From Fusobacteriaceae bacterium (GTDB taxonomy: Bacteria; Fusobacteriota; Fusobacteriia; Fusobacteriales; Fusobacteriaceae): 64,000 nt of DNA. Position 1 is the stretch's first letter. Each line of letters begins with the position of its first letter. The notes beneath the pieces were generated by a model. The model ran no database searches, was not told where the DNA came from, and was given only the letters and a program-made list of their open reading frames with translations. Of this stretch, positions 22,112 through 31,136 are shown piece by piece. Made by a program: the position numbers and the translations under genes. The stretch lies in assembly GCA_900764925.1 (NCBI GenBank), contig CAAFPW010000041.1:8698-72697 (forward strand), given 5' to 3'.

Positions 22112-24190
22112 CTATAAAATATGAAAACTGTTTTTCCCATTCTTTTTAATCTTATAGAGAGCATTATCAGCTTTTAGATATAAATTCTCAAAACTAAAAT
22201 CATTTTCCTCTATACAAACTGCTCCAATAGAAGCTGTTATCTTGATTTTTCTTTCTCTCACTCCGTATTCTATTTCTAAGTTTTTAAGTAGTTTTTTTAA
22301 CTTTTGAGTAAGAGAGTATTTATCCTTTATATTAGTCATAAATACAACAAATTCATCTCCACCCAGTCTTCCGACTATATCACTTATTCTAAAATTATTT
22401 TTTAGTATTCTAGCTATCTTCTGTAAGATTTCATCTCCTACTTTATGACCAAAAGTATCGTTTAACTTTTTAAAATTATCTAAATCTAAGAGTAGAAAAG
22501 CTGATTTTTCATCTCTTGTTTTTTGAGAGATATATTCCTTAATCTTTAATTCACAACCTTTTCTATTGTAAATATTTGTAAGATAATCTGTTATAGATTC
22601 TTTTTCAGCTTTTTCTAACTTATCACTCTGCTCCTTTAATGAAAGATAGGTATTAGTAATATCCCTTCTCTGTACTAAAATAATTTGATTTTCCCTATCA
22701 TAATATTGAAAAACTACATATTTTCTTCTATAATTCCCATTATCATCTATAATTGCAGTTGTAAAATCAAGTCTCTCTTTTTTCTCTAAAGCTTCTTCTA
22801 TATAATCAGTTTTAAAAATATTTCTCATTCTAATTCTATCTTCTGGAATAACATATCTATCAATATAAAGCTGCATCTTTTCTATATAATTATTTCCTTC
22901 ACGATCAAGAATAGTATTATCCTTATCTTCACCTGATATTTTTATATATCTATTATTTTTTAAATCTACATATAATAAATAATCACAGTTATTATAAACA
23001 AATTTTTCAATAATATTTTGAGATAGGTGATTTTCATTTATATTTTTCATCAAGACAAAAATTCTATTAGAAGTTCCAGAAAGAGATAGGTTAGAAATTC
23101 TTATCCATTTATACTCCTCATACTTCTCTTTCATTTTGATTTCGATACTTTTATCCAACTTTTCTTTAGCTAAAAGCTTTAAATTATCCACTGAGAAGAA
23201 AGATTCCAATTCATTGATATCTTTAGATTGAACATGATCAGCAATTAACCTCTTTCTTAACTCTAATAATGTCATCTCAATCTTTTCATTCGTTTCAAGC
23301 TCTTTTGAATACTTTAATATCTTTACTTTTTCATTTTCTAAATCTATATCCAAAATAGCTGAATCAGCATCAACTAAAGCACTTACAATATCCTCTTTCT
23401 CTCTTGTAACCTCTTCTAATTTCTTCTCATCCTCTATGTCATATAGATAGACAACCAATTTTTTTCTACTAGCAAATGTTGTAACCAAAGCTTTCAACCG
23501 AACCCAACTATACTTATTATTAGTATTTTTTATTCTTATATCAATTTTTTCACTTTGGCTATTCTCTTCTAATTTATTTAATCTCTCTTTATTGAAGAGT
23601 GAATTAAATATCTCTCTATCTTCTGGATAAACATGGGTATCCTTTTCATCAAAAACAAAACTATTTTCATTTATAAAGGCATATTTATTTTTTCTGCTAA
23701 AAATTGTTACTATTTTATATGTTTCTAAATCTATCTCAAAACACTCATCATATAGTTCATAGAAAAAAGTTGAATATTTTAATAGTTTAAAATAATCTTT
23801 TACTTCATAATTTTCATCATTTTTTATGTCAATATTGACTATCTTATCTATATTTTGATGATATCCTTTTAATCTTATTCCCTCATTAAAAGAATCATCT
23901 TTTTTTCCACAACACCTTACAAAAGTAGTTTGATTTTGATTATTTATCCATATATACTCTACTTCTACCTGCTTTCCAGAAAGTATTCTTTCTATTGCAT
24001 TATTGACATACCCTATATACTCTTCCTTTATTCCACTATACCATTTAAGATATAAATCCTCTGGTAATATTTCATAATTAACCCCAAGCAAGTCTAAAAA
24101 AACTTTATCCCCATACATTTTTGGAATATTATCTTTATCGATTTCTATGCTCCATAGTCCTACCTGCATATCACTAAAAATATTTTCCAT
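22112..24190 (-). CDS. PAS-containing diguanylate cyclase
   Basis: It makes c-di-GMP from two GTP. Several PAS-like sensory segments (about 1-510) precede a GGDEF domain. The active loop GGDEF is at about 610-614, with the inhibitory I-site RISD just upstream (RISDIVGRLGGDEF). DLDNFKKLNDTFGHKVGDEIL and ITASIGAV are intact, so an active, feedback-inhibited enzyme is expected. There is no transmembrane helix. I chose the ATG at 24190 (SD AAGGAG); a TTG one codon earlier is less likely. It lies 44 bases after another cyclase gene and about 17 bases before the pilus-operon promoter. Confidence 0.9.
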   Translation of the reverse strand: MENIFSDMQVGLWSIEIDKDNIPKMYGDKVFLDLLGVNYEILPEDLYLKWYSGIKEEYIGYVNNAIERILSGKQVEVEYIWINNQNQTTFVRCCGKKDDSFNEGIRLKGYHQNIDKIVNIDIKNDENYEVKDYFKLLKYSTFFYELYDECFEIDLETYKIVTIFSRKNKYAFINENSFVFDEKDTHVYPEDREIFNSLFNKERLNKLEENSQSEKIDIRIKNTNNKYSWVRLKALVTTFASRKKLVVYLYDIEDEKKLEEVTREKEDIVSALVDADSAILDIDLENEKVKILKYSKELETNEKIEMTLLELRKRLIADHVQSKDINELESFFSVDNLKLLAKEKLDKSIEIKMKEKYEEYKWIRISNLSLSGTSNRIFVLMKNINENHLSQNIIEKFVYNNCDYLLYVDLKNNRYIKISGEDKDNTILDREGNNYIEKMQLYIDRYVIPEDRIRMRNIFKTDYIEEALEKKERLDFTTAIIDDNGNYRRKYVVFQYYDRENQIILVQRRDITNTYLSLKEQSDKLEKAEKESITDYLTNIYNRKGCELKIKEYISQKTRDEKSAFLLLDLDNFKKLNDTFGHKVGDEILQKIARILKNNFRISDIVGRLGGDEFVVFMTNIKDKYSLTQKLKKLLKNLEIEYGVRERKIKITASIGAVCIEENDFSFENLYLKADNALYKIKKNGKNSFHIL

Positions 24191-24199
24191 CAATTCTCC

Positions 24200-24216
24200 T
24201 TAAGTTCTTAACTTAA
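24200..24216. repeat. Short inverted repeat before the PAS-GGDEF gene
   Basis: TTAAGTT and AACTTAA flank three bases just upstream of the SD. It could be an operator or weak hairpin; function unknown. Confidence 0.3.
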
Positions 24217-24234
24217 TTGTTCTATATATCTAAT

Positions 24235-25575
24235 CTATTTTTCTAAAGAACTATAATGTCTCTTCTTGTCTAAGTACATTCTCTTATCAGCTCTATCAAT
24301 TAAGCTATCTATACTATTAATATGTTCCTTCTCACAAGTCCATATCTCCCCAAGTGCTATCTTACATCCGTCGTCTTTAGATAGAACATCTCTTAAATTT
24401 GAAACTAACTCTATAAATTTATCTTCTTGAATATCCTTACAAAATACAAGAAATTCATCTCCACCGATTCTATAAATATCAAACTCCTTAAAAATACTTT
24501 TTATCATTTTATACGCAGTCTGAAGTAATTCATCCCCCTTTATATGTCCAAAAGTATCATTTATTTTTTTTAGTCCTGTCACATCTCCATAAACTATTCC
24601 TAAAGAAATTATCTCTCCTATTTCAGCTAAAAATTTATTAAAAGCATTTCTATTTTTAGCTCCAGTAAGTTTATCATAATAGCTTAAAAAGTGAAGTTCT
24701 TTTATCAGATCACGCCTTTTTAATGTAGATACAACAAAATGACTTAAAATACTTAAAATTTTTGATACATGTTTAAACCTATCTTTAGGTGGATTATCTA
24801 TTCCAAAAAATCCAATAATCTCATTTTCATATATCAATGGACTTACAACTAAAGAGTGAATATTCTGTGGAAATAGTATATTATATAAGTTTGTATATTT
24901 TTCCTTAATATCCTCTAAATTTTCTATTATTATATTTTCATTTACCCAAAACATCTCATACCAAGAGAGAGCATTTTCTTTAGGAATATTTTGAAGATTA
25001 TCTATCTGATCTTTTATTCCTGGTTTACACCACTCATAAGTATTATTTATATAATCCTTATCCATAGCATTTTCAAATATATAAGCTCTCTCTCCTTGGA
25101 ATGTCTCTCCTAAAAATTTTAAAGCATTGTTAATGGCTTCATCTACATCAGGAAATGTATGTATTTTTTTTAGAAATTCTTTTATTATTATCTCATTGTA
25201 AAGAGTTAGTTCTGGATTAGAAGTATCTAACTCCTTTTCTGTTCCGTCAATAGTCAATTCCATCTTATAAATTTTATTTTGATATTCCAATAGGGTATCT
25301 TTTAAGATATATTTATTTTTTAAAACAGGGTTATAATATTTCCATTCATAAAACTCCCCTATTTTTAATTGTGAATTTGGACAAAAACTACAAGGACTAG
25401 ATAAATTTTGTAGAAGTTGATAACAAAGCTTTCCCTTTATCTCCTCCTCAGTTTTATATCCCAATTTCTCTCTTCCAAATTTATTTAAAAATATTACCTC
25501 ATATGTTTCTGTATCTATTACATAAACTATCTCTTTTAAATTTTCATATATTCTCCATGGTGGAACACAACTCAT
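24235..25575 (-). CDS. PAS-GAF diguanylate cyclase, behind a phase-variable poly-G leader
   Basis: The body has PAS (about 12-120, YENLKEIVYVIDTETYEVIFLN), GAF (about 150-290) and GGDEF (motif YRIGGDEF at about 371-375). The usual I-site Arg is replaced (KEFD), so product inhibition may be lost. The ATG at 25575 has no normal SD. The natural start is probably an ATG at 25637 or 25628: AAGGA lies 6 bases before 25637, 18 bases after the preceding stop. That frame reads MKTMKISIESPEKSG and enters a G13 tract. With 13 G it stops at TGA; with 11 or 14 G it joins this frame. As sequenced the cyclase is out of frame with its best start. Confidence 0.85.
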   Translation of the reverse strand: MSCVPPWRIYENLKEIVYVIDTETYEVIFLNKFGREKLGYKTEEEIKGKLCYQLLQNLSSPCSFCPNSQLKIGEFYEWKYYNPVLKNKYILKDTLLEYQNKIYKMELTIDGTEKELDTSNPELTLYNEIIIKEFLKKIHTFPDVDEAINNALKFLGETFQGERAYIFENAMDKDYINNTYEWCKPGIKDQIDNLQNIPKENALSWYEMFWVNENIIIENLEDIKEKYTNLYNILFPQNIHSLVVSPLIYENEIIGFFGIDNPPKDRFKHVSKILSILSHFVVSTLKRRDLIKELHFLSYYDKLTGAKNRNAFNKFLAEIGEIISLGIVYGDVTGLKKINDTFGHIKGDELLQTAYKMIKSIFKEFDIYRIGGDEFLVFCKDIQEDKFIELVSNLRDVLSKDDGCKIALGEIWTCEKEHINSIDSLIDRADKRMYLDKKRHYSSLEK

Positions 25576-25583
25576 ATTAGTTG

Positions 25584-25596
25584 CCCCCCCCCCCCC
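25584..25596 (-). repeat. Poly-G(13) homopolymer, candidate phase-variation tract
   Basis: Thirteen consecutive C on the plus strand (G on the coding strand) lie inside the 5' coding region of the cyclase gene, beside a CCCGA-AAAA-TCGGG hairpin. Such long G runs are rare in AT-rich DNA and typical of slipped-strand switching. Confidence 0.85.
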
Positions 25597-25658
25597 GATT
25601 TTTCGGGACTTTCAATGGAAATTTTCATAGTTTTCATAATCAATCCTTCCCTTCTAGA

Positions 25659-28127
25659 TTACTTTCCTACCCATTTTAAAAGTGTATCTCTAGTCTCCTC
25701 TACAATCTCCTCATAAGATTTTCCATCTGTTGAGATTGGATCAAAGAATTTTATCTCTACCTGAGCTGGCTTAGGTAGTTTTGAGTTAGATGGAAAAGCT
25801 TCATAGGCTCCTCTTATACCAAATGGAACTACATCAACTTCCATCTCTTTAGCAAGTATTGCAAAAGCTTTTTTAAACTCCAACATCTTTCCATCTCTAG
25901 TTCTTGCTCCCTCTGGGAATATAACTACATTTTTACCATCTCTTAGTACCTTAGCCATAGTTTGTAATACTTCACCAAGATTTTTATTGATATCTACTAA
26001 CACCACATTAGAATGATTTGCTAAAAACTTCATATATCCCTTATTAAAGTGCTTTATCTTAGCTAGAGAGTAAGATTTTACTAAATAGTTAAATGGTAGA
26101 GCATGTCCAAATACAAAGGCATCTAAAAAGCTCTGATGATTTCCAGCAAAAATCACAGGTCTATCCTTTGGAATATTCTCTATACCAGATTTTTTTACTC
26201 TTACATATAGTTTAAATGGTAACCATAGAATAGCTTTTATTATATGTATAGCTATACTTGAGTTAGGAAGTTCAAAGTTTTCACCTTTATTTAGGTACTC
26301 TTTCCAGTTTATCTCCTCAAATCTTCCCTCTCCTCTATTCTCCTTTATATATAGAGCTAATTTTTCCACAGTTGGATTGTTTACAATTACACTCTCTTCC
26401 CCTTTGATTCCATAGTTAGTTTCAAGATGAGTTAATAACTCCACCATATCCAAAGAGTCTAAACCTAAGTCTAACTCCAAGTGAGCCATTGGAGTGATCT
26501 TTCTATTTTTAGCTTTCTCCAAATATCCTTTTAACTCACTGTACTCTATGTAATCAGGTTCCTCTATCACAATATTTTCATCCTCTTTTCTATTCAAAAG
26601 AGAGTTTATCATAAATCTTCTTACTTTTCCTAGTTTAGTCTTAGGTAACTCCTCCTGTACAATTCTTATATCCAAAATTTTTCTATAATTTGGAGCTTTC
26701 CCATTATACTTATCTATTACTCCCCATTTAAGAGTCTCTTTGATATTAGTTATCTTTTGCTCCACTATCTTTTGGAAATTTGGATATACAACAGCTGTAA
26801 GTACAGAGTCAACTTCAGCTACTGCCATCTCTTGAATAAGATCAGTATTAGCCATTATCCACTGTTCTATCTCAACAGGGTTGATATTTTTTCCATTGGA
26901 TAAAACTATCATCTCTTTCTTACGCCCTGTTACACATAGATATCCATTTTTTAATTCCCCTAAATCTCCAGTATGTATCCATCCTTCACTATCTATTGTT
27001 TCAGCTGTGGCTTCAGGTCTTTTGTAGTAACCTGCCATAACATTTCTACCTCTAGCTAAAATCTCCCCATCTTCAGAGATTTTTACCTCTACTCCTGGCA
27101 ATATCTTTCCAGCTGATCCAGGAACTATCTCATTTATTGGTGTAAAAGAGATCATTGGAGCTGTTTCTGTCATTCCATACCCTTCACACACCTGTATCCC
27201 TAAAGTTAAAAAATCTTTAGAGATTTGTGGATCCAGTTTTGATCCCCCTGAAACGAAAAATCTTACATTTCCTCCAAAACCTTCATGTACCTTTTTAAAG
27301 ATTTTCTTTCTGATAGATATACTATCTATCTTTTCAGCTAATTTAAAGATAGTTTTAGTAACCTTTCCAGAGTTGATTTTTTCCATGATCTTTTTATGTA
27401 ACATCTCCCAAAGTCTTGGAACCCCTATCATCATAGTTACCTTATGCTCTTTAAAAGCATCTACCATAGCTTGAGAAGATAGTTCTTTTAAAAATACAAT
27501 AGTTGATCCCTTGGCAAGAGGTACTACCCCCGCTCCTAATAGTGGGAATATATGGTGCATTGGAAGTAGAGCTAAAACTATATCTTCCTTTATAAACATC
27601 TTATACTTATCTAGCCCTTCAATATTTACCAATATATTATCAAAAGTCAACATTACTCCCTTAGGATTTCCTGTTGTCCCTGATGTATATAGCATAAGAG
27701 CTATGTCCTCTTTTTCTGGAGCTTTTAGGTAAAACTCATCTTGAGGTATCTCCATATCTCTATCCTCTACCTCATCTACTACAACTACTTTGAGAGATTT
27801 ACCACTCAGTCTCAATCCCTCTTCCACATTTTTTAAATTGTTCTTTGAGGTATAGATATATTTTGAATCAGAGTCATTTAGGTAATAAACTAACTCTTCT
27901 CCACTAAAACTTGCATCTAAACACACACAAGTTCCTCTCTTATCCCATATTCCTAAAAAGCTGTATAGTAACTCTGGTCTATTTTCCATAAAGATAATTA
28001 CCTTATCTTGTGGTTCTATCTCAACTTGTTCAGAATATAGTTTTCCCTTCTTTATAACCTCGTTATAACTTATTTTTTTACCATCATAGATGATGGCCGT
28101 TTTATTATAATCCTTTACGAAATTCAC
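25659..28127 (-). CDS. Ligase-ACP-acyltransferase fusion (AMP-ligase, ACP, PlsC)
   Basis: Three domains lie in order. An adenylating acyl ligase (about 1-490) has YTSGTTGNPKGVML, YGMTETAP, and GRKKEMIVLSNGKNINP. An acyl carrier domain (about 510-595) has its phosphopantetheine Ser in LGLDSLDMVE. A PlsC acyltransferase (about 625-820) has NHQSFLDAF and FPEGARTRDG. It could activate a fatty acid, load it on its own ACP and transfer it to a lysophospholipid, like Aas but in reversed order with an internal carrier. I chose the GTG at 28127 (GAGGGGG upstream) because it aligns with the paralogue's start. It is followed by the phase-variable cyclase. Confidence 0.9.
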   Translation of the reverse strand: MNFVKDYNKTAIIYDGKKISYNEVIKKGKLYSEQVEIEPQDKVIIFMENRPELLYSFLGIWDKRGTCVCLDASFSGEELVYYLNDSDSKYIYTSKNNLKNVEEGLRLSGKSLKVVVVDEVEDRDMEIPQDEFYLKAPEKEDIALMLYTSGTTGNPKGVMLTFDNILVNIEGLDKYKMFIKEDIVLALLPMHHIFPLLGAGVVPLAKGSTIVFLKELSSQAMVDAFKEHKVTMMIGVPRLWEMLHKKIMEKINSGKVTKTIFKLAEKIDSISIRKKIFKKVHEGFGGNVRFFVSGGSKLDPQISKDFLTLGIQVCEGYGMTETAPMISFTPINEIVPGSAGKILPGVEVKISEDGEILARGRNVMAGYYKRPEATAETIDSEGWIHTGDLGELKNGYLCVTGRKKEMIVLSNGKNINPVEIEQWIMANTDLIQEMAVAEVDSVLTAVVYPNFQKIVEQKITNIKETLKWGVIDKYNGKAPNYRKILDIRIVQEELPKTKLGKVRRFMINSLLNRKEDENIVIEEPDYIEYSELKGYLEKAKNRKITPMAHLELDLGLDSLDMVELLTHLETNYGIKGEESVIVNNPTVEKLALYIKENRGEGRFEEINWKEYLNKGENFELPNSSIAIHIIKAILWLPFKLYVRVKKSGIENIPKDRPVIFAGNHQSFLDAFVFGHALPFNYLVKSYSLAKIKHFNKGYMKFLANHSNVVLVDINKNLGEVLQTMAKVLRDGKNVVIFPEGARTRDGKMLEFKKAFAILAKEMEVDVVPFGIRGAYEAFPSNSKLPKPAQVEIKFFDPISTDGKSYEEIVEETRDTLLKWVGK

Positions 28128-28146
28128 TAGTTCCCCCTCAACTAAA

Positions 28147-28458
28147 TCATATCTCTGTTGTTTCAATATCTAAAAGCATCTCTTTACTAAAACTACTAAA
28201 TACTTCGCTAATTCTTAACTCTTTTACTTTCTCTAAGTCCAATTCATATGGAATAAGCACTTTTATTCCTTGGACTTTTCTTGTTTCACAACTTAATCTG
28301 TTGTCCATTATTTTTGAATACTCTTTTATAAATTCTCCTAGAATCACTCTTTTACAACCCACTCAACCAAAAGACTTATTTCTAGTTTTTAAAAGAATTC
28401 CCTCATAATTTCTTTCTAAAATATAGTCTAAAACCCTCTTATCGACTACTATATTCAT
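28147..28458 (-). CDS. Candidate selenoprotein with an in-frame UGA (U-V-G-C motif)
   Basis: From the ATG at 28458 (SD GAGGAG, 1 base after the preceding stop) the frame runs 31 codons to a TGA at 28365-28363, then 71 more codons to a normal stop, giving 103 residues if UGA is read through. The context is KSFG-U-VGCKRV, a UxxC redox motif. The same frame is open on both sides and has no other lesion. A hairpin with a 3-base AGG loop lies 24-26 bases after the UGA. The pattern recalls short HesB-like (seleno)protein families, from memory. The alternative is a simple nonsense mutation. It lies between two ligase-ACP-PlsC genes. Confidence 0.6.
28331..28345 (-). promoter_or_regulatory. Candidate bacterial SECIS hairpin
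   Basis: GATTCT pairs with AGAATT (one G-U) around an AGG loop, 24-26 bases downstream of the in-frame UGA. This spacing, and a G among the first two loop bases, fit bacterial SECIS rules as I remember them. The stem is short. Confidence 0.4.
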
Positions 28459-28459
28459 T

Positions 28460-30955
28460 TTACTCCTCTGCTAACCAATCCTGTATCTCTTTTTTAGCTT
28501 CACTTACTATCTCATCAATAGTTAATTCCTCTGGATCTATCTCATCAAAAAATCTGATATCTATTGGAGATGGTTTTGGAAAACCACTTCCATAAGGCAT
28601 AGCCTCATAAGCTCCTCTTATACCAAAAGGTACAACTGGAATATTTAACTCTTTAGAAAGAATAGCAAAAGTCTTTTTGAACTCTTGTAACTCTCCATCT
28701 CTAGTTCTTGCTCCCTCTGGGAATATAACTAGATTTTTTCCCTCTCTCAATACCTTAGCTGAAATTTGTAATGTCTCTTTTAAGTTTTTATTTATATCTA
28801 TTATGATAACATTTCCTCTGTCAGCTAAATATCTTCTAAGCGGTGTATCAAAATGAACTGCAACAGCTATGTAATAAGTGTCTTTTAATTTTCTATTTGG
28901 CATAGCTTGATTAAATATCAAAGCATCTAAATAACTTTGATGGTTTCCTACATAGATAGCTGGAGAATCAGAAATCTTTTCCACATCTAATTTACGTAGA
29001 CGGAAATATAGTAAGAAAATTGGTTTAAATAATAATTTAGTAAATCCAATCATAAAGCTTGATTTAGGCAGTGGAATATCTATATCTTGATTTAAAATAC
29101 TCTGCCAATCCATGCTCTCTTCATGGTACTCTCCACCATTTTCCTTAATAAATTTAGCTATATCTAAAATATTTTTTAAATTACTAAATTGCTCCTCACT
29201 AATTTTTACACCAAAGTTAGTCTCTATAAATGATAAAATCTCAACTATATCCAGAGAATCTAAACCTAAATCCAACTCTAAATGAGAATCTGGTTCTACC
29301 TCTGCATTAAAAGTTGACTCCAGATATTTTTTCAAAGTTTCATACTCAGATACCAACTCTTTTGGAACTTCTACTGACTCTTTTTTTACTTGATCACTAT
29401 TTTTTAACTCTTCATCAGATTTAGCTAGAAAATCCTTCAACATAAATCTTCTAATCTTTCCTAATTTTGTCTTAGGTAGTTCATCTTTTACAATTTTTAC
29501 TTCCAATATCTTTCTATATTTTGGAGCAGTTACATTATACTTATCTATAATTTCCCATTTCAATGTCTCTTTTATATTAGCTATCTTTCTTTTCTTTATC
29601 AAATCAAAATCCGGGTAAACAACAGCCATCAAATGATTATTGTACTCCATTACAGCTAACTCTTTTATCAAATCTGTTTCTTTTAAGATAGCTGTTTCAA
29701 TATCTCCAGGATTAATATTTTTTCCATTGGATAACACTATCATCTCTTTTTTTCTACCAATTATAAATAATGAGTCCCCTTCAAATTTTCCTAAATCTCC
29801 TGTATGAAACCAACCATCACTATCTATTGCTTCAGATGTAGCCTTAGGATTATTGTAATAACCCTTCATTACATTGGCACCTCTTACTAAAACCTCTTCA
29901 TCCTCAGCTATTTTTATCTCTATATCTGGAATAGGTTGTCCAGCTGACCCTATAACATTATTATTTGGACGATTAAAAGTGATAATAGGAGATGTTTCTG
30001 TAAGTCCATATCCCTCTATTATTGGTAATCCCAATGCTTTAAAATTAGCTGAAACCTCTGGATCTAACTTTGCTCCCCCTGAGACTACAACTCTCATACA
30101 TCCACCTAATTCATCAGATACCTTTTTAAATATTTTTTTACTTAAAGTTAAACTATCAATCTTTTTACAAAGTTCAAATAGTTTCTTAGTTATAAAGCTA
30201 CTATTTATCTTACCCATAATAGCCTTATGTAACATCTCCCAAACTCTAGGTACTCCTATTATTACACTTATCTTATGTTTTTTCAAAGCTGTTTTTAGTG
30301 CCTCTGAAGATAACTCCTCAAGTATTACTAAAAATGTTCCAAAATACATTGGCATAAGCATTGTCAAATTAAGTGGTAAAATGTGATGGTATGGTAAGAT
30401 TGCCAAAACTCTATCTTGATCATTTACAAGCTCTATCTCTCTTACTGCTCTTATATTAGACTCAAGATTATTAAATGTAAGCATTACTCCTTTTGGATTT
30501 CCTGTTGTTCCTGAAGTATATAAAAGTAAAGCAATTCTCTCCATATCATCTATCACTACTTCATAATTATCTGGAGTGAAACTCTCAGGTACAACTATAT
30601 CATCTACTACAATTATCTCTATATTTTTTTGTGAAAGTTCTACACCTTCTTTTACTCTTTCCAATACCTTTTTAGAGGTAAAAATATACTTAGGCTCTGA
30701 GTCTGAAAATGCATAAGAAAACTGCTCTCCTGTATATCCCGAATCCAAAACTATAGCTGTATGTTTACTATTCCAAGCTGAAAAAATAGAGCATATCATC
30801 TCAGGTCTATTCTCCATTGTGATAGCTATTTTCCCCTCTTCTCCTACATTTAAAAGAGTGGAATAGTATTTTATCCCTCTAATAATCTCTTTATAGCTAT
30901 ACTCTTTATCTCCAAAGATTACAGCAGTCTTATTTCTATCATATATAAATTTCAT
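28460..30955 (-). CDS. Second ligase-ACP-acyltransferase fusion
   Basis: It is a full-length paralogue (831 residues) of the gene at 25659. The ligase domain (about 1-500) has YTSGTTGNPKGVMLT, YGLTETSP and GRKKEMIVLSNGKNINPGD; the ACP domain (about 525-605) has LGLDSLDIVE with the modifiable Ser; and the PlsC domain (about 630-825) has NHQSYLDALIF and FPEGARTRDG. SD GGAGGA precedes the ATG. The two copies probably differ in acyl or acceptor specificity. It follows a 48-residue protein and overlaps the SD of the candidate selenoprotein, so translation of that gene may be coupled to it. Confidence 0.9.
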   Translation of the reverse strand: MKFIYDRNKTAVIFGDKEYSYKEIIRGIKYYSTLLNVGEEGKIAITMENRPEMICSIFSAWNSKHTAIVLDSGYTGEQFSYAFSDSEPKYIFTSKKVLERVKEGVELSQKNIEIIVVDDIVVPESFTPDNYEVVIDDMERIALLLYTSGTTGNPKGVMLTFNNLESNIRAVREIELVNDQDRVLAILPYHHILPLNLTMLMPMYFGTFLVILEELSSEALKTALKKHKISVIIGVPRVWEMLHKAIMGKINSSFITKKLFELCKKIDSLTLSKKIFKKVSDELGGCMRVVVSGGAKLDPEVSANFKALGLPIIEGYGLTETSPIITFNRPNNNVIGSAGQPIPDIEIKIAEDEEVLVRGANVMKGYYNNPKATSEAIDSDGWFHTGDLGKFEGDSLFIIGRKKEMIVLSNGKNINPGDIETAILKETDLIKELAVMEYNNHLMAVVYPDFDLIKKRKIANIKETLKWEIIDKYNVTAPKYRKILEVKIVKDELPKTKLGKIRRFMLKDFLAKSDEELKNSDQVKKESVEVPKELVSEYETLKKYLESTFNAEVEPDSHLELDLGLDSLDIVEILSFIETNFGVKISEEQFSNLKNILDIAKFIKENGGEYHEESMDWQSILNQDIDIPLPKSSFMIGFTKLLFKPIFLLYFRLRKLDVEKISDSPAIYVGNHQSYLDALIFNQAMPNRKLKDTYYIAVAVHFDTPLRRYLADRGNVIIIDINKNLKETLQISAKVLREGKNLVIFPEGARTRDGELQEFKKTFAILSKELNIPVVPFGIRGAYEAMPYGSGFPKPSPIDIRFFDEIDPEELTIDEIVSEAKKEIQDWLAEE

Positions 30956-30968
30956 TTGTCCTCCTGTC

Positions 30969-31115
30969 TTATAGACTGTCGATTAACTCCTCTAGCTCTT
31001 TTTTATCTTGTGCACTCAAGTCTATACCAGATTTTAATTTTTTTAATATCTCACTATCCTGTGCAGACATACTTTTTTCTAAAACTTTTATTAGCATCTT
31101 CTCATAAAAATTCAT
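30969..31115 (-). CDS. Small 48-residue helical protein
   Basis: An ATG at 31115 follows AAGGAGATAAC and reads MNFYEKMLIKVLEKSMSAQD, then about 28 more residues ending in KKELEELIDSL before a TAA. It is charged and predicted helical, with no signal or membrane segment. It fills the space between the OmpR-type regulator (21 bases upstream) and the ligase gene (13 bases downstream), which supports it as a real gene of this operon. I do not recognise the family. Confidence 0.65.
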   Translation of the reverse strand: MNFYEKMLIKVLEKSMSAQDSEILKKLKSGIDLSAQDKKELEELIDSL

Positions 31116-31136
31116 TGTTATCTCCTTTGTTACCTA

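Noticed and set aside
28147..28362. Independent gene starting at the GTG right after the in-frame TGA
   Set aside because: There is no ribosome binding site at that GTG, while the same frame continues upstream to an ATG with a good SD.
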